This document shows positions 49,651 through 58,729 of a stretch of 64,000 nucleotides of DNA, piece by piece. Location of the stretch: assembly GCF_020148105.1 (NCBI RefSeq), contig NZ_JAHLZE010000034.1, forward strand, positions 62,001 through 126,000, in the 5' to 3' direction. A program made the translations under genes and the position numbers. This stretch comes from Methanobrevibacter sp. TMH8. Its GTDB lineage: Archaea; Methanobacteriota; Methanobacteria; Methanobacteriales; Methanobacteriaceae. How positions within the stretch are numbered: the first letter of the stretch is position 1; each line of letters begins with the position of its first letter. The notes below the pieces were generated by a model, which was not told the origin of the DNA, did no database searches, and was given only the letters and a program-made list of their open reading frames with translations.

Positions 49651-50472
49651 ATGGAAATAAAACTTAAAAAACAAATGAAAAATCTTGAAAAAGAGGTTAT
49701 TCTCAAATCTGTTGATTTAGATGATGATATTGACGACTTTGAAGTTGATATTGGGGCTTATGAAGCAGATGATAAATTTATTACTGTTTCTCCAAGATGT
49801 GTTAGGTGTAATCTTTGTTTTGAAGAATGTCCTGTTAATGCAGTATCTCCTCCAACTTTCGTAAAAAGAGCTAAAATTGAAGATAATTGTGTAAAATGTG
49901 AAATATGTGCTCAATCTTGCCCAGTTTCTTGTATTTATGTTATGGAAACTAAATCAAAGATGGATGGGGAAGAAAAAGAAATTAATTATCAATTAAAAGA
50001 AACTAAAGTTCCGCATCGTGTTCTTAGAATGGATAGTATTTTAATTGACAGAACTAAGTGTGAAAACTGTAAAAATTGCATTAAATTCTGTCCAACTAAT
50101 GCTATTACTCTTAAAGACAAATCAATAATTGAAGCAGCTGATAACACTAGTTATCCTTATCTTGAAAATGAAAAATATCCTTATATAGAAGAAAAACTCT
50201 GTGTAGGTTGTGGGTCTTGTGCAAACCTTTGTCCCAATAATGGTATAACTTTAGAAAGGGTTTTAGGACCTATTTTTGTAACTAAAAGTCTTTGTATTGA
50301 TCAAGATGCTTGTGTGCAATGTTTTTTATGTGAAGAAACATGTCCTGTCGATGCAATCAAGCTAGAAGGAGATAAAGTGATTTTAGACGATGAAAAATGT
50401 ATTAAGTGCAATGTTTGTTCTAGTAAATGTCCTGTAAATGCATTAAGTTTAAAAAATTTATCTACTGATTGA
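49651..50472 (+). CDS. Six-cluster polyferredoxin downstream of eha
   Basis: 273 residues with six [4Fe-4S] motifs (CVRCNLCFEEC, CVKCEICAQSC, CENCKNCIKFC, CVGCGSCANLC, CVQCFLCEETC, CIKCNVCSSKC). A ~40-residue acidic N-terminal segment precedes them. GTGAGGG sets the ATG; an earlier ATG lies ahead of that binding site. With six clusters it is like EhaP but a distinct sequence with no long insert. Its position just after ehaT suggests a role as an exchangeable electron carrier for Eha or a partner enzyme (inference). Confidence 0.88.
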   Translation: MEIKLKKQMKNLEKEVILKSVDLDDDIDDFEVDIGAYEADDKFITVSPRCVRCNLCFEECPVNAVSPPTFVKRAKIEDNCVKCEICAQSCPVSCIYVMETKSKMDGEEKEINYQLKETKVPHRVLRMDSILIDRTKCENCKNCIKFCPTNAITLKDKSIIEAADNTSYPYLENEKYPYIEEKLCVGCGSCANLCPNNGITLERVLGPIFVTKSLCIDQDACVQCFLCEETCPVDAIKLEGDKVILDDEKCIKCNVCSSKCPVNALSLKNLSTD

Positions 50473-50504
50473 TAATATTAATAGTGAAGTTAATTAATTG
50501 CAAT

Positions 50505-50615
50505 TAATGATTAATGTTATATTTAAGGTTATAATAATGGCTATATTAAGTCTATATTAGGCTATTTTAAGGTTATATTAAGGTTATATTAAGATTTTAT
50601 TAAGATTTTTATTAA
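50505..50615 (+). repeat. Tandem AAGGTTATATT repeat upstream of CBS gene
   Basis: Several imperfect copies of a ~12-base AAGGTTATATT / TAAGGCTATATT unit lie between the polyferredoxin and the CBS gene. They contain repeated TATATTA, which could act as spread-out promoter elements or be slippage products. Confidence 0.5.
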
Positions 50616-50658
50616 AATTATATAAAGTTTATATATTACAGTTATTTGAGGAATTTTT

Positions 50659-51294
50659 ATGAAAGTAAAAGAAATGATGGATAAAGATTTCATCTATGTA
50701 TATCCAGAAGACACAATTGTAGATGTTTCTATAAAGATGGAGAAATCAAGAAGATTTACTACACCAGTTGTGAGTCAAGATTTGAAACTTCAGGGATGGT
50801 TAACTTCTTTAGATATTACTCGTGGTTTGAGAGATGGAGTGAATAAAGTATCTGAAATTATGCATTCTAAAGAAAAAATTAAATATTTGCATGAAAATGA
50901 TCCTTCTAGACTAGCGGTTATTGAAACTTCTGATAATAAGTTAATTAGTATTCCTATTCTTAATGATGATGAAGTTGTTACAGGAGTTATTCGCTCTTTT
51001 GATATTGTGGAAACTTTATCTTCTCTTTATGATGTAAAAGTTTCTAAACTTTATGAAGCTATGCAAGAAGAGCTTAAAGGTGTTACATGGGATGAATTAA
51101 TGGAAGCATCTGCTATTATTAGTCGTAGAACTACTGGTAAACGTATTAAGCCAGAAGATTATGAAAGAAGAATTAAAAGTTCAACTTTTGGAGAAGCAAT
51201 TTGGGCTACTGGTGGGCTTGAAAAATTCTTTGTTGGTTTAATTGCTGTTGGTGAGTTAGTAATAGCTAGAAAAATAGGAAAAGCTAGAAAATAA
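50659..51294 (+). CDS. CBS-domain protein
   Basis: 211 residues. Two CBS motifs (residues ~1-55 starting KVKEMMDKDFIYVYPEDTIVDVSI, and ~65-125) form a Bateman module that normally binds adenine nucleotides such as AMP, ATP or SAM. A C-terminal helical part (about 130-211; EELKGVTWDELMEASAIISRRTTG) is not a domain I recognise. It is 21 bases upstream of an epimerase gene on the same strand and downstream of a polyferredoxin. It may sense energy charge for one of its neighbours. GAGGAATTTTT precedes the ATG. Confidence 0.83.
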   Translation: MKVKEMMDKDFIYVYPEDTIVDVSIKMEKSRRFTTPVVSQDLKLQGWLTSLDITRGLRDGVNKVSEIMHSKEKIKYLHENDPSRLAVIETSDNKLISIPILNDDEVVTGVIRSFDIVETLSSLYDVKVSKLYEAMQEELKGVTWDELMEASAIISRRTTGKRIKPEDYERRIKSSTFGEAIWATGGLEKFFVGLIAVGELVIARKIGKARK

Positions 51295-51315
51295 TCTTAT
51301 GAAAAGGAGTTTAAT

Positions 51316-52317
51316 ATGAGTAAATTTAATGAATATCAAGATAAGACAGTTCTTGTTACTGGAGGAGCAGGGTGTGTTGGTAGTAATTTATCAAAAAGAA
51401 TAGCTAATATTGGTGCTGAGAAAGTTATTATCCTTGATAATATGTCTTCTGCATATGAATGGAATCTGCCTATAGAAGAAAATATTGAGTTTGTTAAGGG
51501 AGATATTCTTGATGAAGCTGCTTTAAAAAGAGTCTTTAAAGAGAGGCCTTCTCATGTATTTCATTTAGCTGCACACTTTGCTAATCAAAATAGTGTAGAT
51601 AATCCTGAAAAGGATTTAATGGTTAATGGCATTGGTATTCTTAAAGTTTTACAAAATGCACAGTTAGTTGGTGTGGATCGTTTTGTTTATTCATCTTCTG
51701 GTTGTGGAGTTTATGGTCTTGATTCTAAAATGCCTTTTGAAGAACATGATATTTCTATTTCTCTCCACACTCCTTATCAAGTTACAAAATTACTTGGAGA
51801 GCTATATACAAACTATTTCAATAATCTTTATGAAATGCCAATAGTAAATGCAAGATTTTTCAATGTTTTTGGACCTGGTGAAGTTCCAGGTAAATATAGA
51901 AATGTAATTCCAAACTTTTTCTATTGGTCTATGACAAATCAGGCACTTCCTATAACAGGAGATGGAAGTGAAACTAGAGATTGGACTTTTGTTGGGGATA
52001 TTGTTAATGGTCTCTTAGCTATGGGTATTGAAGAAAAAGCTATTGGTGAAGCTATAAATTTAGGTTCTGGTAAAGATAATCAAGTTATTGACATGGCTAA
52101 CAAAGTTAACACTCTTACTGGAAATAAAGAAGGAATAGCTTACAGAGCAAGACGTAATTGGGATGCTAAAACTAAACTTTTGTCTTCTATTGAAAAAGCT
52201 AAGGATATTCTTGATTATAAACCTTCCGTTTCATTTGATGAAGGGTTAAAATATACTCATAAATGGTTTGTTGATAATTGGGAAAATATTGAAGAAAGTG
52301 CAGAATTTGATTATTAG
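51316..52317 (+). CDS. NAD-dependent epimerase/dehydratase
   Basis: 333 residues, extended SDR type: VTGGAGCVGSNLSKRI at residue 14, YSSSGCGVYGLD near 130 and the catalytic YQVTKLLGELY near 155. RFFNVFGPGEVPG and GDGSETRDWTFVGD follow, as in UDP-sugar epimerases. AAAAGGAGTTTAAT precedes the ATG and the gap to the CBS gene is 21 bases. It differs from the epimerase near 33 kb (Cys in the NAD loop, GCGVYG rather than SAVYG), so the two probably act on different sugars. Confidence 0.85.
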   Translation: MSKFNEYQDKTVLVTGGAGCVGSNLSKRIANIGAEKVIILDNMSSAYEWNLPIEENIEFVKGDILDEAALKRVFKERPSHVFHLAAHFANQNSVDNPEKDLMVNGIGILKVLQNAQLVGVDRFVYSSSGCGVYGLDSKMPFEEHDISISLHTPYQVTKLLGELYTNYFNNLYEMPIVNARFFNVFGPGEVPGKYRNVIPNFFYWSMTNQALPITGDGSETRDWTFVGDIVNGLLAMGIEEKAIGEAINLGSGKDNQVIDMANKVNTLTGNKEGIAYRARRNWDAKTKLLSSIEKAKDILDYKPSVSFDEGLKYTHKWFVDNWENIEESAEFDY

Positions 52318-52544
52318 AATTTATTTAATTAAATAATTTCTAATTATCTTTTTATTATTTATTATTAGTTTTTAAATTACTAATTTATTGTTTATTAGTT
52401 ATTTAGTGAATTATTAGTTATTAATTTATTATTAATGGATTATTTTTATTTAAATTAGTGAACTATTGTTTGTTAATTTAAAATATATTATTTTATTATA
52501 GATTTTTAATTAAATTTTTAATTAATATAATTTGGAGGTTTAAA

Positions 52545-52967
52545 ATGAATTATAAAGAATGTATTGACTTTGCTAATGAAAATCCTGTAGCTTGGTTAGC
52601 TACTTCTGATAAAGATCAACCTCATGTGAGAGCTATGGGTATGTGGTTTGCTGCTGAAACTGGCTTTTATTTTCAAGCATCTACTGTGAAAGAATTAGTT
52701 AATCAAATTAAGGAAAATCCTAAAATTGAAATAGCATTTTTTAGACCAGATGAAGGTACTGGTAAAATGCTTAGAGTTGAAGGAAAAGCAGAAATTATCA
52801 AGGATATTGGAATGAAAAAGAAATGTTTAGAAGATAGGCCATTTTTAAAAGACTTAGGTTTAACTGCTGAGAGTGATGAGCTATTTTTATTTAGAATTCA
52901 CCATGGAAAAGCTCATTTCTGGACTATGGAAACAAACTTGCTTCCTAAAGAAATAATTGAGTTTTAA
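52545..52967 (+). CDS. Pyridoxamine 5'-phosphate oxidase-fold flavin-binding protein
   Basis: 140 residues with the split-barrel PPOX pattern: NPVAWLATSDKDQPHVRAMGMWF near the start, then GFYFQASTVKELVNQIKENPKIEIAFFRP and LRVEGKAEIIKD. Such proteins bind FMN or F420 and have diverse or unknown roles. The start is clear: GGAGGTTTAAA before the ATG. Single gene; no neighbour in operon distance. Confidence 0.82.
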   Translation: MNYKECIDFANENPVAWLATSDKDQPHVRAMGMWFAAETGFYFQASTVKELVNQIKENPKIEIAFFRPDEGTGKMLRVEGKAEIIKDIGMKKKCLEDRPFLKDLGLTAESDELFLFRIHHGKAHFWTMETNLLPKEIIEF

Positions 52968-53302
52968 TATTTTATATTTTTCAATATTTTGAATATTTTC
53001 AATATTTTTATTATTTTCATTTTTAAATCATTTAAACTTTAATATATTTAAATCTTCAAATTTTCAAATATTTAAATAGCAAATCATTAAGATATTGTAA
53101 ATATTTTAATTTTTTTTAAATTATGTATTTTTTGTAATTTTTTATATATTTTTATTTATTTTTATTTATTTTTATATTTTTTAATATTTCAGATATTTTT
53201 TAGATATTAAACTGGATATCTATTTTAAATATTTTAAATATTAAGATTATATTAGATATTGTATTAGATAATTATTTTAAATATAAGAATTAATTAGATA
53301 AT
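52968..53302. other. T-rich low-complexity intergenic region
   Basis: 335 bases including (TTTTTATTTA)n around 53145-53180. No reading frame, hairpin or promoter stands out. Confidence 0.4.
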
Positions 53303-54511
53303 ATGAAAATTTTAGTTGTTCAAGAATCAGACTGGATAGAAAGAAATCCTCATCAACAACATCATCTTATGGATAGGTTAGCTATTAGAGGTCATGAGAT
53401 TCATGTAATTGATTATCCAATTGATTGGCCGAAAGAATCTTCTAAAGGATTAATATATCCTAAAAAAACTTTCCATAACATATCTAAAGTTGATGAAAGA
53501 GCCAATATTCAAGTTATTCGCCCAGGATTTATTAAACTTCCTATTTTGAGCTATGTGTCTTTAGCTAATTCTCATAGAAATGAAATCAATAAACAAGTTA
53601 AAGAATTTAAACCTGATGTTATTGTTGGTCTTGGTCTTATGAATGCTTATATAGCTTCTAAAATAGCTAAAAAGAATAATATTCCATTTATTTATTATTT
53701 AATTGATGTATTATATACATTAATTCCTGAAAAATCCTTACAATCTTTTGGAAAACGAGTTAATGAAAAAGCAGTATCTAATTCTGATCTAGTAATTACA
53801 ATTAATGAACAACTTAGAACTTTAGCTATTGAACTTGGTGCTCCTAGGGATAATACTATTATAATTGATGCTGGGATTGATTTTGACTCTTATAATCCTG
53901 ACTTAGATGATACTGCAATTAGAAATGAATGGGGTATTAATGAAGATGATACTGTTCTTTTCTTTATGGGATGGATTTATAATTTTGCAGGTATGAAAGA
54001 ATTAGCTATTGAGCTAGGTAAGAAAAAAGAGGATTATCCTAATATGAAAATAGTCATCGTTGGTGATGGTGATGCCTATGATGATATGGTTAAAATTAAA
54101 AAAGAATATGAAATGGATAATCAGCTAATTTTAACAGGCAAACAACCTTACACTAAGATTCCTGAGTTTTTAGCTATGGCAGATTTTTGCCTTCTTCCAG
54201 CTTACATTGATGAAGAGATAATGCAAGATATTGTACCAATTAAACTATATGAGTATTTAGCTATGAAAAAAGTTGTAATAGCTACTAAACTCCCTGGTAT
54301 ATTTAAAGAATTTGGTGAAGATCATGGTATTGAATATATTAATGAAGCTAAGGAGGTTTTATCTCTTGCTCAATTGATTCTTGATAATGGAAATTATGAA
54401 AAAATAGCTAACTCTGGTCGTGAATTTGTTAAAGATAATGATTGGAATGTTATCACTGATAATTTTGAGAAAGTTTTACTTAATTTAATCAATAATATTG
54501 ATTTTAATTAA
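53303..54511 (+). CDS. Glycosyltransferase family 4-like protein
   Basis: 402 residues with GT-B fold features. The N-terminal domain starts MKILVVQESDWIERNPHQQHH. The C-terminal domain has VLFFMGWIYNFAGMKELA, KIVIVGDGDAYDD and the acceptor/donor site block IPEFLAMADFCLLPAY... VPIKLYEYLAMKKVVIAT, where the Glu-x7-Glu-like region contacts the sugar nucleotide. It transfers a sugar to a lipid or glycan acceptor in the cytoplasm; the specific product is not readable. No strong ribosome binding site lies before the ATG, so it may be leaderless. Confidence 0.85.
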   Translation: MKILVVQESDWIERNPHQQHHLMDRLAIRGHEIHVIDYPIDWPKESSKGLIYPKKTFHNISKVDERANIQVIRPGFIKLPILSYVSLANSHRNEINKQVKEFKPDVIVGLGLMNAYIASKIAKKNNIPFIYYLIDVLYTLIPEKSLQSFGKRVNEKAVSNSDLVITINEQLRTLAIELGAPRDNTIIIDAGIDFDSYNPDLDDTAIRNEWGINEDDTVLFFMGWIYNFAGMKELAIELGKKKEDYPNMKIVIVGDGDAYDDMVKIKKEYEMDNQLILTGKQPYTKIPEFLAMADFCLLPAYIDEEIMQDIVPIKLYEYLAMKKVVIATKLPGIFKEFGEDHGIEYINEAKEVLSLAQLILDNGNYEKIANSGREFVKDNDWNVITDNFEKVLLNLINNIDFN

Positions 54512-54979
54512 TTTTTTATAATATTTTATAATATTTTATAATTTTTTATAATTTTTTATAATTTTAATAATAGTAGGGTATTGTTAAAATTAAATTATTT
54601 AATTATGATGTTGAAAATCAAGGTAAATAATGATTCATTTTTTTCCATTAATTTTAATTACCTTAGTTTTAATTAACATTATTAAAACTTCTAATAATGA
54701 AATTAGTAATTTGAATTTGTCTAGAATTATTATATTTATCTAATTTTTAACATTTTACTTAATTTGATTCCTGAAGTTTATGAAATTCAATGGAATAAGT
54801 CATTATTGTTTTTAATCTTCATTATAGGCTTTATAACTTTATTTTGTAAAGTTTTTTCTACTTTACTCATACAATAATACTTTTTATTTATATTTTGGTC
54901 ATTATATAGCTAATTATATATAACACTTAAAACATATTTATTAATATATTAATATGAAGACTAATTTAAGGTGGTTTTT
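54512..54979. other. Intergenic region with tandem ATTTTATAAT repeats
   Basis: It begins with five or so copies of ATATTTTATA / ATTTTTTATA (54515-54562), which may serve as an AT-rich transcript end. The middle holds a possible gene remnant (separate entry). TATA-like sequence occurs near 54912-54925 upstream of the AhpD-fold gene. Confidence 0.45.
54630..54877 (+). pseudogene. Possible remnant of a small membrane-protein gene
   Basis: An ATG behind AAGGTAAATA opens a 37-codon hydrophobic frame (MIHFFPLILITLVLINII...) that stops at 54743. Directly after, in another frame, an open stretch to 54877 encodes NLIPEVYEIQWNKSLLFLIFIIGFITLF. Together they look like one two-helix membrane protein broken by a frameshift. 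In DNA this AT-rich, chance hydrophobic frames are common, so confidence is low. Confidence 0.2.
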
Positions 54980-55300
54980 ATGAAAGAAAATGTATTTTAT
55001 GGAAAAGGAATGGCTCCAGTAAAAAAAGATTTTCCTGAAATTTATGATGCTATTGTTGAATTAAACGATGCAGTATATACAGGAAAAGTTCTCGATTATA
55101 AAACTCAAAAATTAATAGCTGTAGCTATAACTGCATCTAATTCGGATGATCGAGCTATTAAAAAACAATTCCAAAGTGCCATCCAAGAACTTGGAGCTAC
55201 AAAAGATGAACTTATGGATGTTTTAAGAATTGTTTTATTAACTTCAGGCATGCCTCCTTTTGTAAAGGCAGTACGAATCTTATATGAAGTTACTGATTAA
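54980..55300 (+). CDS. Carboxymuconolactone decarboxylase (AhpD-fold) family protein
   Basis: 106 residues, all helical, with the CMD-domain pattern LDYKTQKLIAVAITASNSDDRAIKKQFQSAIQELGAT-like across residues 35-75. The C-x-x-C redox pair of AhpD-type members is missing, since no Cys is present at that position (ASNSDDR), so peroxidase reductase activity is unlikely. The ATG is set by AAGGTGG; the GTG three codons upstream lies in the binding site. Function unknown. Confidence 0.8.
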   Translation: MKENVFYGKGMAPVKKDFPEIYDAIVELNDAVYTGKVLDYKTQKLIAVAITASNSDDRAIKKQFQSAIQELGATKDELMDVLRIVLLTSGMPPFVKAVRILYEVTD

Positions 55301-55475
55301 TAATACAATTTTTTATAATTTATTTATATTTTCTTATTTACATTTTTTATTAAGATTATTTTATTCTATTTTATTTTACTTTATTATAATTTATTCTACA
55401 TTTCTATAATTTATATAATTTATAAAATTTTTAAAATTTTTTATTTTAATAGGGTTGAAATTTCATAGAAAGCTT

Positions 55476-55626
55476 TTTATATATGTATCATTAAATATCT
55501 TGTTATCATCTAAATTTAGCTTTTAACTTTAGATGTGTTTTTAATTTAAATTAAATAAAACTCTTTTTTGGGATAAATTCCCATGGATGTGGCCAGTTAT
55601 AACTCGGCTGAACAAGAGGTGTATAA
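55476..55626 (+). promoter_or_regulatory. rpl15e promoter and structured 120-nt leader
   Basis: TTTATATA at 55476-55483 predicts transcription from about 55506. The leader opens with an 8-bp hairpin CATCTAAA/TTTAGATG (55507-55535) followed by a short T run. It later has GGGAtaaatTCCC (55570-55582) and a G/C-richer block with AGTTATAACT. A 31-codon frame starting at the ATG of CCCATGG overlaps the rpl15e start out of frame. It is far more structured than other leaders here and may be an autoregulatory ribosomal-protein leader (inference). Confidence 0.45.
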
Positions 55627-56172
55627 ATGTACAAATATATTAGAGATGCGTGGAAAAATCCAGATAAGTCTTATGTGAGAGAACTTATGTGGCAAAGAGC
55701 TCCTATTTGGAGACGTGAAAAAGTAATTCAAAGAATCGACAGACCTACAAGAATTGATCGTGCTAGATCTCTTGGTTACAAAGCTAAAAAAGGTTATGTT
55801 GTTGTTAGAACCAGAGTACGTCGTGGTGGAAGAAGAAAATCTCGTTTTACTGCAGGTCGTAGACCAAAACGTATGGGTGTAAATAAAATAACTCCTTCTA
55901 AATCTATTCAAAGAATAGCTGAAGAACGTGTAGCTAAAAAATATCCAAACATGGAAGTTTTAAACTCTTACTGGGTATGGTCTGATGGTAAATTCAAGTT
56001 CTTTGAAGTTATCTTAGTAGATCCACAAAGTCCTTCTATCATCAATGACAATAAAATCAATTGGATTTGTGAAAAACAGCATAAAAGTAGAGCTCTTAGA
56101 GGTTTAACAAGTGCTGGTAAAAAAGGTAGAGGGCGTAAAACTAGAGGAAAAGGCTCTGAAAAGAGACATTAA
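55627..56172 (+). CDS. rpl15e: 50S ribosomal protein L15e
   Basis: 181 residues, strongly basic, typical from [17 protein letters not shown] through [24 protein letters not shown] to the C-terminal [19 protein letters not shown]15e is an archaeal/eukaryotic large-subunit protein. AAGAGGTGTATAA precedes the ATG. It heads a block of RNA-processing genes conserved in Methanobacteriales, but a terminator follows it, so it is probably its own transcript. Confidence 0.97.
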   Translation: MYKYIRDAWKNPDKSYVRELMWQRAPIWRREKVIQRIDRPTRIDRARSLGYKAKKGYVVVRTRVRRGGRRKSRFTAGRRPKRMGVNKITPSKSIQRIAEERVAKKYPNMEVLNSYWVWSDGKFKFFEVILVDPQSPSIINDNKINWICEKQHKSRALRGLTSAGKKGRGRKTRGKGSEKRH

Positions 56173-56180
56173 CATTAATA

Positions 56181-56222
56181 AAACAAGTTAATTCTTGTTT
56201 TTATTTTTATTTTTATTTTTTA
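56181..56222 (+). terminator. Hairpin and T tract after rpl15e
   Basis: AAACAAG-ttaatt-CTTGTTT (56181-56200) is followed by a long T-rich run. It stands nine bases after the stop codon and is a good intrinsic-type terminator. Confidence 0.7.
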
Positions 56223-56663
56223 TTCTTTTTATTATTTTTATTAACTTTTTTATTTCTTTATAAGTTTTTTTACTGTTTTTCTTCTTCTTGTTTGTTTTTG
56301 ATATCTTTTTTAGATTTTTTGATATTTATCTTAGATTTTTTCAATAATTATATTTTTAATATAAATATTTATATTACTTAAAGTTCAATTATTATTACTA
56401 ATTTATTTTCATGTTTTTTACTTTTAAATATTTATAAAATAATAATTTAAAAATCATCAATACTATAAATAACATGTGAGATACAATATAATATGATAAA
56501 AAGAAGTCATGATCAAGTGCAGATTCATGATAAAATTGTTATAAAGCTATGATGAAAATAGATTTCTCAGTTGTAATAATGCTTAATAGATTTTAATCGA
56601 TAATTATTTATAATTATTTACATTAATTTACATTAATTTAAATCAATTTATGTTATTGATACT
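56223..56663. other. Intergenic region with repeated TCATGAT and two overlapping mini-frames
   Basis: Mostly AT sequence, but 56470-56600 is less AT-rich than its flanks. It has two TCATGAT copies 18 bases apart and two short frames (56493-56552 and 56549-56596) joined by an ATGA overlap. Neither has a ribosome binding site. It contains no box C/D pair. I cannot assign a function; a decayed gene is one possibility. Confidence 0.3.
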
Positions 56664-57092
56664 ATGATTCACAATATAAGATACAGAATCTTTGTTTATG
56701 AAGATGAAGATGAGGAAAAATTAATTGAAGGATTAAAAAACATTCTTCCTACAGCTAAAATTGAACGTGAAATAGCTGAAGGCATGTTGGAAGATGAAAT
56801 CGTGATTTTATCTGGAAAAATTGATAAAAAGAGAGAAACTAAAGAATTCTTAAAAACCCTCTTAGATATGGACAAAGATTCTTTAGAAAAATTATCTAAT
56901 GATCTTGAAAGAAAGATAGATAAAAATGGAAATCTTTTCCTTAGGTTTTCAAAGACTTCTGCTTGTGAAGAAAAATGGGAAATTTGTGATACTGGTGATT
57001 CAATACATCTTAAAATTAAAATAGCTGCTTATCCTGCAAAAAAAGAAATAGCTATAAATTTATTAAATGAGGCTCTTAATGAAGTATTATGA
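56664..57092 (+). CDS. Archaeal RNA-binding protein of the COG1325 (exosome-associated) family
   Basis: 142 residues with the compact alpha/beta fold of COG1325 (DUF54-type) RNA-binding proteins: IRYRIFVYEDEDEEKLIEGLKNILPTA at the start, then IVILSGKIDKKRETKEFL and LFLRFSKTSACEEKWEICD. This gene regularly sits between rpl15e and the RNase P Rpp30 gene in Methanobacteriales, as here. Its last 14 bases overlap the next gene. No ribosome binding site precedes the ATG. Confidence 0.8.
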   Translation: MIHNIRYRIFVYEDEDEEKLIEGLKNILPTAKIEREIAEGMLEDEIVILSGKIDKKRETKEFLKTLLDMDKDSLEKLSNDLERKIDKNGNLFLRFSKTSACEEKWEICDTGDSIHLKIKIAAYPAKKEIAINLLNEALNEVL

Positions 57093-57888
57093 TTTAAATA
57101 TCAAAGGGAATAGCTATGAACAAAATAAAGAACTTATTTTAGAAGGCCATAGATTAGGTTGGGATTATTTTAATATACTTTTTAATCCTGAAAAATATGA
57201 AGTGGCTATAAAATATAAGGATCAATTAATAGCTGAAATAAATGATATTTTAACTGATATTGAATATCATAAAAGGGAATATTCTAAAAGGGAAATATAT
57301 ATTGAATTTGGAATTGAAGTCAGGGCTAAAAATCAAAATGAAGTTTATAAAATTCCTCGAAAGTATAGGGAAAAAACTAAATTTATAGCTGTTTTGGGTG
57401 GCGATCTTGGAATAAATCGTGCTGTTTGTGAAAATAGGCAGATTGATATATTATCTAGACCTTATCTTAAACAAAGAACTTGTGGAATTAATCATGTTTT
57501 AGCTAAAGAAGCTAGAAAAAATAATGTAGCAATTGAACTTTGCTTTAATGATATTTCATCTAGTTACTTAAGTTATAGGGCCAAAATCATGGCTCATTTT
57601 CGTGAAATTATTAAATTATATCAAAAATTTAGATTTCCATTAATAATAACTACTGGTTCCTCTTCTATTTGGGATATTAAATCTCCAAGGGATATTTTTG
57701 CTGTATTTAAATCATTAGGATTAACTGAAGATGATTTGAATAAATGTTTTTTTGATTATCCTAATAATATTGTTAAATTTAATAATGAACGGGAAAATAT
57801 GGTTATTTTAGGTGTTAAAAAAATAGATAAGGATAAAGAAATATATAAGAATATACATAAAAAGGATAATATGGAGGATAAACTATGA
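57079..57888 (+). CDS. rnp3: Ribonuclease P protein component 3 (Rpp30)
   Basis: 269 residues of the Rpp30/PHP-like TIM-barrel family: MKYYDLNIKGNSYEQNKEL, FIAVLGGDLGINRAVCENRQIDILSRP and AIELCFNDISSSYLSYRAKIMAHFREI, with PLIITTGSSSIWDIKSPRDI near 195. It is a protein cofactor of RNase P, pairing with Pop5, which is encoded next. GAGG six bases upstream, inside the preceding gene, sets the ATG. The C-terminal ~25 residues are Lys/Asp-rich. Confidence 0.93.
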   Translation: MKYYDLNIKGNSYEQNKELILEGHRLGWDYFNILFNPEKYEVAIKYKDQLIAEINDILTDIEYHKREYSKREIYIEFGIEVRAKNQNEVYKIPRKYREKTKFIAVLGGDLGINRAVCENRQIDILSRPYLKQRTCGINHVLAKEARKNNVAIELCFNDISSSYLSYRAKIMAHFREIIKLYQKFRFPLIITTGSSSIWDIKSPRDIFAVFKSLGLTEDDLNKCFFDYPNNIVKFNNERENMVILGVKKIDKDKEIYKNIHKKDNMEDKL

Positions 57889-58331
57889 AGCTTAAGATTT
57901 TACCTCCAACACTTAGAATTAACAATCATTATTTATCTTTAGATATTAAATCTGAATCTGAAATTAATAAAGACGAACTTGTTTCAGCTATTTGGTTTGG
58001 GTGTCTTAGATTATATGGTGAAATTGAAACAAGCGCATTTAATTTATGGTTAATGAGATTTTATTCTAATAATTCTTATAAAAATGATAATAATATTTGT
58101 AATAATAAAGAGAATAATCATGATATATATGATAATAATAAAAACACTCAATTTAATAATGATTTATCTTATTATCACTATAAAGCTGTTCTTCGTTGCC
58201 AAAGAGGATATGAAGACAAAGTTCGTGGGAGTTTGGCTTTATTGACAAAATATAATCATAAAAAAATAGCTATTTCTACTATAGGTATTTCTGGTACTAT
58301 AGCTTCATCAATAGAAAAGTTTATTAAGTAA
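57885..58331 (+). CDS. rnp2: Ribonuclease P protein component 2 (Pop5)
   Basis: 148 residues. The N-terminal MKLKILPPTLRINNHYLSLDI and C-terminal AVLRCQRGYEDKVRGSLALLT blocks match Pop5. Between them an insertion of about 30 residues, almost all Asn, Asp, Lys and Tyr (residues ~65-95), makes the protein longer than usual (~120). The start overlaps the Rpp30 stop as ATGA. GGAGGATAA lies before it. Confidence 0.9.
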   Translation: MKLKILPPTLRINNHYLSLDIKSESEINKDELVSAIWFGCLRLYGEIETSAFNLWLMRFYSNNSYKNDNNICNNKENNHDIYDNNKNTQFNNDLSYYHYKAVLRCQRGYEDKVRGSLALLTKYNHKKIAISTIGISGTIASSIEKFIK

Positions 58332-58729
58332 GATGTACATAATTAAGTAGGTATAAACAAAAAGAAAATATCTATCACTAAATCATGGAGGTTTAGTTTA
58401 ATTTTAAAATTTGGATTTTTAATTTAAACATATTTAAAATGCGATTTTTGTTTATAATTTTTAAAATTAATGTATATTAATAAATTTTTTAATAAGCATG
58501 TTATTAAAACATAATTAATTAAATTATATTTTTAAAAAATTATATTTTTAGAATTGTATAGAATTATTAAATAATATAATAATTAAATAATACTTATATT
58601 AATAAATTATATTAAAATTATACAATATATATTAAAATATATAATTAAATTAAAATATATTAAAATATATTAAATTATCATTAAATATTAAAATAACTAA
58701 TTACTAAAAACAATGAGAGGTATTAGATT
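58332..58729. other. AT-rich intergenic region upstream of psmA
   Basis: Near its left end CTAAATCATGGAGGTTTAG (58379-58397) can form a 5-bp hairpin with GGAGG in the loop, but no start codon follows. The remainder is AT repeats (TATATTAAAATATATTAAA, 58625-58675) likely containing the psmA promoter. No gene. Confidence 0.4.

Noticed and set aside
56490-56600. Box C/D small RNA (ATGATGA-like elements)
   Set aside because: Several box C-like ATGAT sequences but no CTGA box D at a usable distance on the plus strand.
58379-58397. GGAGG in a small loop after the Pop5 gene as a start site or riboswitch
   Set aside because: No start codon at a workable distance and no further structure.
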